A program made the translations under genes and the position numbers. A stretch of 64,000 nt of DNA from Pseudomonas sp. CFII64 (GTDB taxonomy: Bacteria > Pseudomonadota > Gammaproteobacteria > Pseudomonadales > Pseudomonadaceae), in the NCBI RefSeq assembly GCF_000416235.1, contig NZ_ATLO01000012.1, forward strand, positions 62,001-126,000, written 5' to 3'. Below are positions 45,561 to 54,688 of the stretch, one piece after another (the first letter of the stretch is position 1; every line of letters begins with the position of its first letter). The notes below the pieces were generated by a model. The model did not search any database. It was not told where the DNA came from and was given only the letters and a program-made list of their open reading frames with translations.

Positions 45561-45791
45561 ATGAACGTCGACGAAGAAACCGTACGTCAGTTGGCGACAA
45601 TGATCTGGGAAACCGAGGGAAGACCCGAGGGCCATCACGAGCGCCACTGGCAGATGGCGACCAAGTTAGCCGAATCAGTGGCGATGACGCCTTCGCGCAG
45701 TGTCGACAGGGCCGCAGTCGAGGCGTTGCTGCCCGATCCGGATCAGTCAGAATCCGATCAGTCTGAAAAGCCGGGCCCCGAGCGAAGCTGA
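45561..45791 (+). CDS. DUF2934 domain protein
   Basis: The 76-residue protein has the short DUF2934 motif (VRQLATMIWETEGRPEGHHERHWQMATKLAE), normally IRxxAYxLWExxGRPxGxxxxHWxxAE. Family function is unknown. ATG at 45561 follows TATTGGAGAACACAGCAC. It faces a convergent small gene. Confidence 0.82.
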   Translation: MNVDEETVRQLATMIWETEGRPEGHHERHWQMATKLAESVAMTPSRSVDRAAVEALLPDPDQSESDQSEKPGPERS

Positions 45792-45812
45792 GGCCGCGAC
45801 GGCAACGTTTGA

Positions 45813-46100
45813 TCAGTGAACGGCAGTGGACGCGGTCACGGCAGGCATCATCGCGGCGGGTGCGAAAGCCTGTTCCATTTTGGCGATGCCCTTGACCCAG
45901 AAGCGCCGATGAGGCGTCTGGTCGGGGGCCAGCAGAGGCTGGGAAGACCATTGATGCTGGCGCTTGGACTCCTCGCGGTAGGCCTTCCATTCCATCGCAT
46001 CAGCAGTCTCTTTCGCCGCTCGTTCATCGTCGAACCAGCCATGAATGTAGACTTCACCTTGGTCGCGACCGTGCTCAACCAGCAAAAAAATAGTGTTCAT
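45813..46100 (-). CDS. Conserved small protein of unknown function
   Basis: The 95-residue product reads MNTIFLLVEHGRDQGEVYIHGWFDDERAAKETADAMEWKAY, then an RRFWVKGIAKMEQAF stretch and an Ala/Met/Val-rich end. It has no signal peptide or membrane helix that I can see. I do not recognise a family. A start six codons upstream (46118) is possible. Codon use matches the neighbours, and the frame is intact. Confidence 0.6.
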   Translation of the reverse strand: MNTIFLLVEHGRDQGEVYIHGWFDDERAAKETADAMEWKAYREESKRQHQWSSQPLLAPDQTPHRRFWVKGIAKMEQAFAPAAMMPAVTASTAVH

Positions 46101-46265
46101 TGAATGCCTGTCTGTCATCAGAAGCTGCGCGGGCGATTCCTGCGCTCTATAACCTGTATCGGCAGGTGCGGACAGACTTTAGCGCGCGGGACCGGAAAAC
46201 CGCAAAAAGGTTCACCGTCGTAGCGAATCTCTTTTGACGGGCAAGGCGGATGAGGAAGGGGACCT

Positions 46266-46297
46266 GTCGCAAGCATCCTGCAGCAGATGCTTGCGAC
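46266..46297 (-). terminator. Hairpin after the siderophore receptor gene
   Basis: GTCGCAAGCATC and GATGCTTGCGAC form a perfect 12-base-pair stem with an 8-base loop. It lies 15 bases after the stop codon of the minus-strand receptor gene. The flank has no T tract. Confidence 0.6.
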
Positions 46298-46311
46298 TGA
46301 CGCATCGCGGG

Positions 46312-48435
46312 CTAGAACGTTACGCTGGCCGAAAGCCGTGCCGTGCGCGGCTCACCGACATTGACTTGCAGCTCGCCGCTTCCGGTATTTGACGGGTAGT
46401 AGTGCTTGTCGAACAGGTTGTCGACGTTGAACTGCAAGCGTGTCTTGTAGCCCTGGGTAGGCAGGTCCCAACGCAGGAACGCGTCGGCGACGGTGTAGCT
46501 GTCCATCCAGAAACTGTTGTCGTTGTCACCCGGACGCTTGCCCACGTAACGCGCGCCGCTGCCGGCGTGCCACTGCCCCGTGGTTTCCGGGAAGGCGAGA
46601 TGGTGAGTCAGGTACAGGCTGGCGGTGTGCATGGGGGCGTTATTAAGGCGATTACCTTCGTCGTCCGGATCGTCAAGAATCTCGGTGTGGGTGTAAGCGT
46701 AGGTGCCGATGACGTCCCAGCGCGGCGCGATTTTTCCGGTAACGTCCAGTTCCAGCCCACGGGATCCCACCTTGCCTGCCGCTTCAGCGACGCTCACGCC
46801 ATTGATTGTCGAGGTGGTCACGACGTTTTTCTTGACGATGTCGAACAGCGCCAGGTTGATGTTCAGGGCTTGTGAGGGGTTGTACTTGGCACCGATTTCA
46901 TAGCTGCGACCTTCCTCTGGATCAAAGGTATTGCCGACGTCGTCCACCGTGTCGTTGGGAACGAAAGAGCGGCTGTAGTTGCCATACAGCGACAGCGCTT
47001 CAGTGGGCTGATAGACCAGTCCGGCGAACGGAATGAACGTGTCGCCGTTGTCGTCGCGGTTGAGCTGGTAAGACCTGCCCAGGCCCTGATCGCCGTATTG
47101 ATCGTAATGCTGCTGGCGACCGCCAAGCACCAGAATCCACTGCTGGTTCAAGTGCCAGTTATCCTTGAAATACACCGACGTGGACGTCAGCTCGTTTCGC
47201 GTATTGCTCTGCGCCGCACTGACCACACTGGGTTCGGCCAGCCTGCCGTACTGCGGATCGTAGATGTTGATGTTCTGGGTGACCGTGTTGCGGTAGGTCT
47301 TGCCGCGATATTTGTCCGAAGCTTCGTTATCGATGCCCACGAGCAGGTCATGCCGTTGCCCGAACAGCTGCTGTTCGCCGATGAAGTCCAGGGCGCTGTA
47401 ACGGCTTTCGTAGTCGTAATGGCCACCATTGGCCTGGCGAGTCAGCGTGCCATTGTTGAGTCTGGTCGGCTGGGCGATCGAGAGACTGTAGCGGTCGTTG
47501 TTCCAGCCGTAGGTCGCCCGGGTTTTCCAGGTGTCACTGAGCTGATATTCGAACCGCGCCGTGGCGGTCTCGCTGATGCCGACGGTTTTCGCCCAGCTCT
47601 CGTCCAGGCGCTTGCTGTAGCTGCCCGCTGCCGGACTGCCATTTCTGAACACCGTACCGCGGTCGAACGGGCTGGAATAGTCGTTGTATTCATAAGCCAG
47701 GGTCATGCTCGCGCGATCACCAACCCAGCTCAACGATGGGGCGACCAGCGTGTTTTCGTGGGTGCCATAGTTGCGCCAGTAATCTTCATTACCGCGCTCG
47801 GCCACCAACCGGTAGGCCAGCCCGGTATCCCCCAGCGGCCCCGTCGTATCCAGGCCGAAAGTCCCGCCGCCTTCGCTGAAGGCCGAGCCGGAGAGGGTGG
47901 TTTGCCGGGTGAACTGCGGCTGCTTGCTGATGACGTTGATCATGCCGCCCGGTTCCGCCGCGCCGTAGAGCAGCGCTGCCGGACCTTTGAGCACTTCGAT
48001 GTGGTCAGTGGTGGCGCCGACGTTATGGCCCACGACCGAGCGAATGCCGTCGCGCAGAATCGACCCGTCGTCGTTTGAACCGAAGCCGCGCTTGATCACG
48101 GCATCCTTGCTATTGCCCAGGGTGTTGGTTTCCGATACGCCGCTGACGAACTTCATCGCGTCATTCAGCGATTTGATCTGATAGTCATCCAGTGTCTGTT
48201 GAGTCACTGAATTCACGGTCTGTGCTTCATCCTTGACCGGCACTTCGGATTTGCTCGCGGTGCTGGTGGTCGCCCGGGTGTACCCGGCGTTTTGCGATTC
48301 ACCTGTGGCCTGAATGTCAGTGGCGCCCAATTCGGTGACCGAATCGTCCGCGTTGGATAGCGTGGGCAGCAGAACACAACCTAAGGCAAGCATGGCGCAG
48401 TGATAAGAACGCGGTCGGGTGAGCACTGAATTCAT
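46312..48435 (-). CDS. TonB-dependent siderophore receptor
   Basis: The 707-residue outer membrane receptor has a signal peptide (to about residue 29, LSNA) and a plug domain (TVNSVTQQTLDDYQIKSLNDAMKFVSGVS, then HIEVLKGPAALLYGAAEPGGMINVISKQP). A 22-strand barrel follows, ending in LSASVTF. The plug motifs are those of the ferric-siderophore (FhuA/FpvA-like) group, without the N-terminal signalling domain of trans-envelope regulators. ATG at 48435 is the natural start; 16 bases upstream on the sense strand is an AT-rich Fur-like sequence. The siderophore used is not evident. Confidence 0.92.
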   Translation of the reverse strand: MNSVLTRPRSYHCAMLALGCVLLPTLSNADDSVTELGATDIQATGESQNAGYTRATTSTASKSEVPVKDEAQTVNSVTQQTLDDYQIKSLNDAMKFVSGVSETNTLGNSKDAVIKRGFGSNDDGSILRDGIRSVVGHNVGATTDHIEVLKGPAALLYGAAEPGGMINVISKQPQFTRQTTLSGSAFSEGGGTFGLDTTGPLGDTGLAYRLVAERGNEDYWRNYGTHENTLVAPSLSWVGDRASMTLAYEYNDYSSPFDRGTVFRNGSPAAGSYSKRLDESWAKTVGISETATARFEYQLSDTWKTRATYGWNNDRYSLSIAQPTRLNNGTLTRQANGGHYDYESRYSALDFIGEQQLFGQRHDLLVGIDNEASDKYRGKTYRNTVTQNINIYDPQYGRLAEPSVVSAAQSNTRNELTSTSVYFKDNWHLNQQWILVLGGRQQHYDQYGDQGLGRSYQLNRDDNGDTFIPFAGLVYQPTEALSLYGNYSRSFVPNDTVDDVGNTFDPEEGRSYEIGAKYNPSQALNINLALFDIVKKNVVTTSTINGVSVAEAAGKVGSRGLELDVTGKIAPRWDVIGTYAYTHTEILDDPDDEGNRLNNAPMHTASLYLTHHLAFPETTGQWHAGSGARYVGKRPGDNDNSFWMDSYTVADAFLRWDLPTQGYKTRLQFNVDNLFDKHYYPSNTGSGELQVNVGEPRTARLSASVTF

Positions 48436-48450
48436 TCCGTAAAAGATGTA

Positions 48451-48471
48451 AATGAGAATGTTTATTATTAC
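48451..48471. promoter_or_regulatory. Candidate Fur box
   Basis: On the minus strand the sequence GTAATAATAAACATTCTCATT resembles Pseudomonas Fur boxes (AATNATAAN.ATTCTCATT-like). It lies just upstream of the siderophore receptor start, so iron repression is likely. Confidence 0.5.
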
Positions 48472-48640
48472 CTTGTTGCCCAGGGTAAGCCAAGACATAT
48501 CTGCCAGTTCCCGGACTGTATCCACTTGCATACATTGCCTGCGCAGCGCTCAAGAGGCCGCTTGAGTGAATATTCACATTGGCAACTTCGGAAACATTTA
48601 ATTAAAGTCGCGCCTCATTGTTTCCATTTCAGGGACGGTC

Positions 48641-49525
48641 ATGGATCGTATTGAATGCATGCGCACCTTCGTCACCACTGTTGGCGAAAACGGCTTCGCT
48701 GCTGCGGCTCGAGCGCTGGCGGTGCCCAGGTCCAAAGTCAGCAAACAGATTCAGGCGCTGGAAGAAGCCATTGGCGTCCAGTTGCTGCAACGCACCACGC
48801 GCAGCCTGCATCTGACTGAAGCCGGCGCGGAATACTACGAAGCGTGTCGTGAGGTGCTGGCTTCGGTGGATGAGGCGGAGCAGCGCGCCCGCACGGGGCT
48901 TGGTGAAATACGCGGCGTATTGCGCGTCAATGCGCCGATGTCCTTCGGCTTGCGTCGGCTCGGGCCATTGATCCCCAAGTTTTACGAACTGCACCCCAGA
49001 GTGGAGATGCAGCTGGTGTTCAGCGATCAGCAGGTTGATCCGGTCAAGGGTGGCTTCGATGTCACGATCCGAATTGCCAGCCTGGCCGATTCTTCATTGG
49101 TGGCGCGGCATCTGGCGCCTGCGCCCCGGGTTCTGGTGGCGGCTCCGGCTTATCTGGCTCGCCAGGGTACGCCGCAAGTCCCACGGGATCTGGCGGCGCA
49201 TCAATGCCTGAATTACGGCTACCTGCAAAGTGGCGTCAGCCTGCAACTGAGCAACGGCAAGGAAACCCAGAAAGTCCATGTCACCGGCCCGCTGCACGCC
49301 AACAATGGCGACCTGTTGGCGCAAGCCGCTGAAGCCGGAATGGGCATCGCCTTGCTGCCGACCTTCATCGTTGAACAATCGCTGGCTGAAGGGCGGCTGG
49401 TAGCGGTGATGTGCGACTGGCAGGCGCCGCCGATTTCCATCAACGCGGTGTATCCGTCGGCGCGCCGGGTGCCGATGAAAACCCGCGCATTCCTGGATTT
49501 CTTGACCCGGGAGTTGAAGGATTGA
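48641..49525 (+). CDS. LysR family transcriptional regulator
   Basis: The 294-residue protein has an N-terminal HTH (MRTFVTTVGENGFAAAARALAVPRSKVSKQIQALEEAIGVQLL) and an effector domain of the CrgA/DmlR-like subgroup (RTTRSLHLTEAGAEYYEACREVLA, RGVLRVNAPMSFG). It is divergent from the siderophore receptor, but no matching T-N11-A box was identified with confidence. Its targets are unknown. Confidence 0.9.
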   Translation: MDRIECMRTFVTTVGENGFAAAARALAVPRSKVSKQIQALEEAIGVQLLQRTTRSLHLTEAGAEYYEACREVLASVDEAEQRARTGLGEIRGVLRVNAPMSFGLRRLGPLIPKFYELHPRVEMQLVFSDQQVDPVKGGFDVTIRIASLADSSLVARHLAPAPRVLVAAPAYLARQGTPQVPRDLAAHQCLNYGYLQSGVSLQLSNGKETQKVHVTGPLHANNGDLLAQAAEAGMGIALLPTFIVEQSLAEGRLVAVMCDWQAPPISINAVYPSARRVPMKTRAFLDFLTRELKD

Positions 49526-49539
49526 TGGGCGAAATCTGT

Positions 49540-49641
49540 TGGAGCGAGGCTTGCCCGCGAATCAGACGGTGCGATAGAACAGATCCACCGCGTCATCGTT
49601 CTTCGCGTGCAAGTCGGACGCCTCTCGCTCCCTCCAACGGC
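49540..49641. repeat. REPIN-like element
   Basis: TTGGAGCGAGGCTTGCCCGCGAA at the left end faces TCTCGCTCCCTCCAA at the right, around CGATAGAACAGATCCACCGCGTCATCGTTCTTCGCG-type DNA. A related core (GATCTGGGCCACCG, CGCGAAGAACGGTGACGCGG) occurs inverted at 54567-54676, so both are copies of one REP doublet. Confidence 0.65.
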
Positions 49642-49664
49642 CGCAGCCATCACGTGGCATCAGA

Positions 49665-50522
49665 TTAAAGAATCGGCGTCCCACCCGTGACCCCAATCCG
49701 CGCCCCGGAAATATAGCTGCCGTCATCCGACGCGAGCAGCACATACAACGGCGCCAGTTCCGCCGGTTGGCCAGGTCGGCCCAGCGGCGTTTGCGAGCCG
49801 AAGTTCTTGATGTCGTCTTCGGTCATGGTCGCGACAATCAGCGGCGTCCAGATTGGGCCGGGCGCAACGCTGTTGACCCGGATATTTCGCTCGCCCAGCA
49901 GCTGCGCCATGCCGGCACTGAAGTTGGCGATGGCGCCTTTGGTGGTGGCATACGGCACCAGCGTCGGCTTGGGTTTGTCCGAATTGACCGAACTGGTATT
50001 GATGATCGAACTGCCCTCCGGCATGTGCTTGAGCGCCGCCTTGGTGATCCGGAAAATCGCCGTGATGTTGATGTCGAAGGTGCGCACCCATTCTTCATCG
50101 GCGACTTCTTCGAGGGTTTCATGGCTCATCTGGAAGGCGGCGTTGTTGACCAGCACGTCGATGCGGCCGAAGCGTTCGATGGTCTTGTCCACTACCGCCT
50201 GGCATTGCTCTTTTTCGGCGATGTCGCCGGGGATCAGCAAGCATTGGCGGCCCGCCTTTTCGATCCACTCGGCCGTGGCTTTGGCGTCTTCGTGTTCATC
50301 CAGATAGGAAATCACCAGGTCCGCACCTTCGCGAGCAAAGGCAATGGCGACAGCCCGGCCAATGCCACTGTCGGCACCCGTAATCAGCGCCACCTTGCCT
50401 GTCAGCCGGCCATGGCCGACATAGCTTTCTTCGCCGCAGTCAGGCACCGGATTCATGATGTGCTGGGTGCCGGGCACCGGTTGTTTTTCCACAGAAAATG
50501 GCGGGCGAGGATAGGATTTCAT
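49665..50522 (-). CDS. SDR family oxidoreductase (YghA-like)
   Basis: The 285-residue SDR has an N-terminal extension (PPFSVEKQPVPGTQHIMNPVPDCGEESYVGHGRLTGK), then TGADSGIGRAVAIAFAREGADLVI, NNAA and YATTKGAIANF (YxxxK). This is the YghA/YhdG-like general-stress SDR group found near catalases and often used against aldehydes. Translation begins at 50522 after GGAGAAAAACCTT. It stands alone, convergent with the LysR gene, and ends beside the REPIN element. Confidence 0.9.
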   Translation of the reverse strand: MKSYPRPPFSVEKQPVPGTQHIMNPVPDCGEESYVGHGRLTGKVALITGADSGIGRAVAIAFAREGADLVISYLDEHEDAKATAEWIEKAGRQCLLIPGDIAEKEQCQAVVDKTIERFGRIDVLVNNAAFQMSHETLEEVADEEWVRTFDINITAIFRITKAALKHMPEGSSIINTSSVNSDKPKPTLVPYATTKGAIANFSAGMAQLLGERNIRVNSVAPGPIWTPLIVATMTEDDIKNFGSQTPLGRPGQPAELAPLYVLLASDDGSYISGARIGVTGGTPIL

Positions 50523-50660
50523 AAGGTTTTTCTCCAGTGTGGTTGACCCGTTGCAAGTCAGGCATCGTCAAGCGACGGGCCGACTCGATTGGTCTTGCGA
50601 CCGGGAGAAATACGCCTGGGTTCAGAAAATTTGGCTCAGTGGTCTCAAAAATGGCTGTCG

Positions 50661-50703
50661 AAAAAAAAGCCCCCGTGCCACCAATCAGGCAGCAACGAGG
50701 GCT
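50661..50703 (-). terminator. Rho-independent terminator of the sulfonate-type binding-protein gene
   Basis: On the minus strand, AGCCCTCGT pairs with ACGGGGGCT (nine pairs, one T-G) around an 18-base loop and is followed by eight T residues. It starts 19 bases after the stop of the gene at 50722. Confidence 0.85.
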
Positions 50704-50721
50704 ATAAAACTCAATCCTGCG

Positions 50722-51759
50722 TTAGCCGCCTTGCAGCGGTTTGGCGTCCTGGAAGAAGTAATCCTTCCATGAAGCCGGTTTGTTCTTGATCGCGCCGACC
50801 CGGTGCATGAATTCCGCCAGCGGATAAGTGTTCTTCGGTGTGATAGTGAAATCGAATTCCGGGTTGTCGATGATTTTCAGCAGCGCCGCCCGGTTGATTT
50901 TCGCCTTGGTCACCCGAATGTAGGTGTCCGCCGCAGCGCCCTTGTCCTTGCGAATGAAGTCTTCAGCTTCACTCAGCGCTTCAATGAAGGCCTTGTACGT
51001 TTTGGGATTGTCGTTGCGAAATTTTTCCGTGGCGAACAGCACAGTAGGCGAGTTCGGCCCCAGCAGGTCGTAAGTGTTGAGCACCACATGCACGCCGGGC
51101 GCCTGGACTTCCTGCTCCTGGAACGGCGGATTGGAGAAGTGCCCGGTCAGCTCGGTGCCACCGGCAATGATGCTGCCAGCCGCATCGGGATGGGGCAGGT
51201 TGACGGTGTATTTGTCCAGTCGTGCATACTCGGCATCGCCCCACAGTTTCGCCGAGGCGTATTGCAGGTAGCGGGACTGCACCGACACCCCCACTGCCGG
51301 CACCGCGATGCGGTCTTTTTCGGTGAAGTCGGCGATGGTTTTCACCTTGGGATTGTTGCTGACCAGGTAATACGGAAAGTTACCCAGGGACGCGACAGCT
51401 TTCACATTCTGCTTGCCGTGGGTGCGATCCCAAATGGTCAACAGCGGGCCGACCCCAGCCCCGGCGATATCCACCGAACCAGCCAACAACGCGTCGTTGA
51501 CGGCTGAGCCACCGGACAGCTGCGTCCAGTCCACCTTGATATCCACGCCATCCTGCTTGCCATGCTTCTCGATCAACTGCTGATCGCGGACCACATTGAG
51601 CAACAGATAGACGATGCCGAACTGTTCGGCGATGCGCAGTTGGCCTTCAGCCTGGGCCAGGCTCGGCATGGCCAGCGTGCCAGTAAGCAACGAGGCGGCA
51701 AGCCCGATGGTGGCGGCCAGGCGGGTGAATCGAGGACGTGACGTCGAGTTTTTGCGCAT
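50722..51759 (-). CDS. Sulfonate/taurine-type ABC transporter substrate-binding protein
   Basis: The 345-residue protein has a signal peptide (LAATIGLAASLLTGTLAMPSLAQA) and the SsuA/TauA/NMT1-like fold: RIAEQFGIVYLLLNVVRDQQLIEKHG, WTQLSGGSAVNDALLAGSVDIAGAG. ATG at 51759 is preferred because GGAGCAAGG precedes it; the track further upstream lacks support. No permease or ATPase lies beside it. Matching components occur 9 kb away at 60162-61849, so the transporter may be split. Confidence 0.88.
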   Translation of the reverse strand: MRKNSTSRPRFTRLAATIGLAASLLTGTLAMPSLAQAEGQLRIAEQFGIVYLLLNVVRDQQLIEKHGKQDGVDIKVDWTQLSGGSAVNDALLAGSVDIAGAGVGPLLTIWDRTHGKQNVKAVASLGNFPYYLVSNNPKVKTIADFTEKDRIAVPAVGVSVQSRYLQYASAKLWGDAEYARLDKYTVNLPHPDAAGSIIAGGTELTGHFSNPPFQEQEVQAPGVHVVLNTYDLLGPNSPTVLFATEKFRNDNPKTYKAFIEALSEAEDFIRKDKGAAADTYIRVTKAKINRAALLKIIDNPEFDFTITPKNTYPLAEFMHRVGAIKNKPASWKDYFFQDAKPLQGG

Positions 51760-52099
51760 GCCTTGCTCCAGCTGTGGCGGGGAATTCATCCGAGGGCTAA
51801 ACAATATAGGTATAAGAAAAATTATTTAAATAACAATAATGAATAACGATATGGCCGTTAAATTTCCTTGTGCCGGACCCGTTTTCACCCCCATTCCGCA
51901 GTCCTTGGAGCGTGGCTTACTTCCTAATGCGATAAAAATCGTTTCGATGATTATGCTATCCTCTAATTAATTCTGGATATTTGATAACCTAAAATCATAT
52001 TAGGTTAGATCCCTTCGGCATTTCACAGGCTCGCGTCCAGCGCTTATGTTCATCCCCGAACCCGGCTTGTTAGCCGCCACGACAAAGGGGACATTCAGC
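51760..52099. promoter_or_regulatory. AT-rich divergent promoter region
   Basis: These 340 bases separate the binding-protein gene from the monooxygenase gene and are much richer in A+T than the genes. A perfect interrupted palindrome AACCTAA-AATCATA-TTAGGTT lies at 51986-52006. The half site TTAGGTTAT recurs at 59082-59090 upstream of the class II aldolase gene. Confidence 0.55.
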
Positions 52100-53470
52100 A
52101 TGGCGAAGCAGCGACAACTCAAATTCGGGGCCATTCTCACGGGCGTTGGCACCACTCAGAACGAATGGCTGAATCCGGAAATTCCCGGTGATGCCAGCGT
52201 CGACATCGACTGGTTCCGGCGTCAGGCGCAGCAGGCCGAGGCGGCGAAATTCGATCTGGTATTCATCGTCGACAGCCCGTACATCACCCCGGAATCGGCG
52301 CCGCATTACCTCAATCGACTGGAGCCGTTGACGCTGCTGTCAGCCGTTGCTGGAGCCACTTCCAAGATCGGTCTGGTGGCGACCCTGACCACGTCCTACA
52401 CCGAACCTTTCAACGTCGCGCGCCAGTTCGCGTCGCTTGACTTGATCAGCAACGGCCGTGCCGGTTGGAACGTGGTGACCACCGGGCTTGAAGGCGCTGC
52501 CGGTAATTTTGGTCGCGAACAGCACATTGATCACACTGACCGCTATCGCCGTGCCCGCGAGCACATTGAAGTGGTGCAGGGTTTGTGGGACAGCTACGAA
52601 GACGATGCCTTCCCCCGCGACAAGCAAGGCCGGACTTTCCTTGATAAGCGTCGCCAACATCGTCTTGACCATCAAGGCGAGTTCTTTTCTGTCACCGGCC
52701 CGTTGAATATCCAGCGCTCCAGGCAGGGTCAGCCGGTGATCTTCCAGGCCGGTATTTCCGAGTCGGGCCGCGCCCTGGCGGCGGATTTCGCCGAAGGAAT
52801 CTTCGCTGGCGTGGACAATTTTGAAGATGCCCAGGCCTATTACCAGGACATCAAGCAGCGCGCTGCGTTGGCCGGTCGTAACCCCGACCACGTGGTGATC
52901 CTGCCTGGCATCGCGCCGATCATTGCCGACACCGACGAGCAAGCGCGGCAGATCGAACGTGACTTGCACGGCGAACTGGACCTGAACAAGGCTTTGGTGG
53001 AGCTGGGCAGGCCGTTCAACTACCACGACTTCAGCCAATACCCGCTGGACGAACCCTTTCCCGAGCTGGGCGAGCTGGGCAGCAACGGTTATCGCGGACA
53101 TGCCGAACACATCAAAAACACTTCCCGCGAACAAGGCCTGACCCTGCGCCAGGCCGCATTGCGCTTCGCCACCCGCTATTCGAGCTTCGTCGGCTCGCCG
53201 CTGACCGTGGCCAATGAAATCGAGCGCTGGTTCGTCGAAGGTGCGGTGGACGGTTTCAATATCCGCCTCACCGCGCCCAGCGATTTTGCCGCGTTTGCCG
53301 ACAAGGTCCTGCCGATCCTGCGTGAGCGTGGGCTGTTCCGCACCGAATACAGCCACGACACCTTGCGCGGACATCTCGGGCTGCCGGTCCCGCTCAATCG
53401 CCATACCGCGAGTGCGCAGCAGGTCAGTCAAAGCAACGTTGCCCAGCAAATCCTAGAAGTGGCGCATTGA
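52100..53470 (+). CDS. LLM-class flavin-dependent monooxygenase (NtaA/SnaA/DszA type)
   Basis: The 456-residue protein is of the long LLM subgroup, which needs FMNH2 from a separate reductase: FGAILTGVGTTQNEWLNPEIPGDASVDIDWF, LVATLTTSYTEPFNVARQFASLDLISNGRAGWNVVTT, PVIFQAGISESGRALAADFAEGIFAG. Relatives oxidise nitrilotriacetate, pristinamycin precursors or dibenzothiophene sulfone, and several act in sulfonate or sulfone breakdown. ATG at 52100 follows AAAGGGGACATTCAGC. It is divergent from the sulfonate-type binding protein, which favours an organosulfur role. The substrate is not proven. Confidence 0.88.
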   Translation: MAKQRQLKFGAILTGVGTTQNEWLNPEIPGDASVDIDWFRRQAQQAEAAKFDLVFIVDSPYITPESAPHYLNRLEPLTLLSAVAGATSKIGLVATLTTSYTEPFNVARQFASLDLISNGRAGWNVVTTGLEGAAGNFGREQHIDHTDRYRRAREHIEVVQGLWDSYEDDAFPRDKQGRTFLDKRRQHRLDHQGEFFSVTGPLNIQRSRQGQPVIFQAGISESGRALAADFAEGIFAGVDNFEDAQAYYQDIKQRAALAGRNPDHVVILPGIAPIIADTDEQARQIERDLHGELDLNKALVELGRPFNYHDFSQYPLDEPFPELGELGSNGYRGHAEHIKNTSREQGLTLRQAALRFATRYSSFVGSPLTVANEIERWFVEGAVDGFNIRLTAPSDFAAFADKVLPILRERGLFRTEYSHDTLRGHLGLPVPLNRHTASAQQVSQSNVAQQILEVAH

Positions 53471-53522
53471 TGCACAGCGCCGCTGAATTCCTGTACGCCC
53501 AGCCATCGGCACGAGGTAATTG

Positions 53523-54473
53523 ATGACACAGACCGTAATAGCCAGTCAGCACGACGAAGAGCTCAACGCGCTGCTGCGCCAGCGTTTGCCGGAGCACACC
53601 ATCATTGGCATCGGGCCCGGCTTACCGCAGTCGATCCCTGCCGAAGCGACGATTCTGCTGGCGCGCCCGCTGATCAAACCGGGCACCACCGAGCAACCGG
53701 CGAGGCCCGAAGGCTGGCCCTTCAAGCTGCAATGGGTGCAGTTGTCGTCGTCCGGCATCGATACTTATCCCGACTGGTTGTTCGAGGTGCCCAAGGTGTC
53801 TTCAGCCCGGGGCACTTCGTCGGTGGCGGTGGCGGAGTTCGCCCTGGCGGCGATTTTTGCCGGGGCCAAGAACTTTCCGCAGGTGTGGATCAAGGACGTC
53901 TCCCAATGGCAGCGATTCACCTTGCAACGGGTCAGCGGCAGCGTGTTGGGTATTGTCGGTTTTGGGGCGATCGGCAGTGCGCTGGCCAGTCGCGCACTGG
54001 CGCTGGGGATCAAGGTGATTGCGCTGAATCGCTCGGGTAAGCCTTTTGATGTGCCGGGCGTGGAGCGTGCGTCGAGCCTGCAAGCACTGTTTGCCGAATC
54101 CGACCATGTGGTCCTCGCCGCGCCGGCAACTGGCGATACCCGGCATTTGGTCGACAGCGAACTGCTGCGCCACGCCAAACCCGGCCTGCACCTGATCAAC
54201 ATCGCGCGGGGCAGCCTGATCGACGAAACCGCGCTGATCGCTGCGTTGGACCAGGGCCTCCTCGCCAGTGCAAGTCTGGACGTCACCCAGATCGAACCCA
54301 CCCCGGCGGACCACCCGTTTTACGCCCATCCGCAGGTCAGATTGTCACCCCACGTTTCCCCGGCGACGGGCGATCTGTGGGGCAACATCATCGAGCAATT
54401 CGCCGACAACCTGCGCCGCTTTCATCAGGATGATCCGTTGACGCAAGAGGTGGATTTTCAGCGGGGTTATTGA
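53523..54473 (+). CDS. D-2-hydroxyacid dehydrogenase family protein
   Basis: The 316-residue protein has GIVGFGAIGSALASRALALG for NAD(P) binding, the catalytic Arg in NIARGSLIDE, a Glu in DVTQIEPTPADHPF and the catalytic His in SPHVSPATG. It belongs to the hydroxypyruvate/glyoxylate reductase-like group. ATG at 53523 follows GAGGTAATTG. It is 52 bases after the monooxygenase gene and probably cotranscribed, so it may reduce a 2-keto acid or aldehyde released there. Confidence 0.87.
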   Translation: MTQTVIASQHDEELNALLRQRLPEHTIIGIGPGLPQSIPAEATILLARPLIKPGTTEQPARPEGWPFKLQWVQLSSSGIDTYPDWLFEVPKVSSARGTSSVAVAEFALAAIFAGAKNFPQVWIKDVSQWQRFTLQRVSGSVLGIVGFGAIGSALASRALALGIKVIALNRSGKPFDVPGVERASSLQALFAESDHVVLAAPATGDTRHLVDSELLRHAKPGLHLINIARGSLIDETALIAALDQGLLASASLDVTQIEPTPADHPFYAHPQVRLSPHVSPATGDLWGNIIEQFADNLRRFHQDDPLTQEVDFQRGY

Positions 54474-54566
54474 TCGCTACCGCAGCGGGTTGCCCACTGC
54501 GCAAAACCTGCGCTCGGCCTTCCGACGGGGCAGATCAAGATCAAAAGCCAAAGCGACTTGAATCTG

Positions 54567-54676
54567 TGGGAGCCGAGCTTGCTCGCGAAGAACGGTGACG
54601 CGGTAGATCTGGGCCACCGAAGCGCCTGGTTCGCGGGCAAGTCGGAACGCCGCCCGCTCGCTCCAACAGATTTCCT
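54567..54676. repeat. REPIN-like element
   Basis: GTGGGAGCCGAGCTTGCTCGCGAA at the left faces CCCGCTCGCTCCAAC at the right, with the same inner sequence as the copy at 49540-49641 in opposite orientation. It sits between convergent genes. Confidence 0.65.
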
Positions 54677-54688
54677 CTTCCGCAACAA

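Noticed and set aside
45369-45647. Minus-strand frame of 92 codons between the desaturase and DUF2934 genes
   Set aside because: It overlaps the start of DUF2934, has no start signal and matches no family I recognise; kept only as a note.
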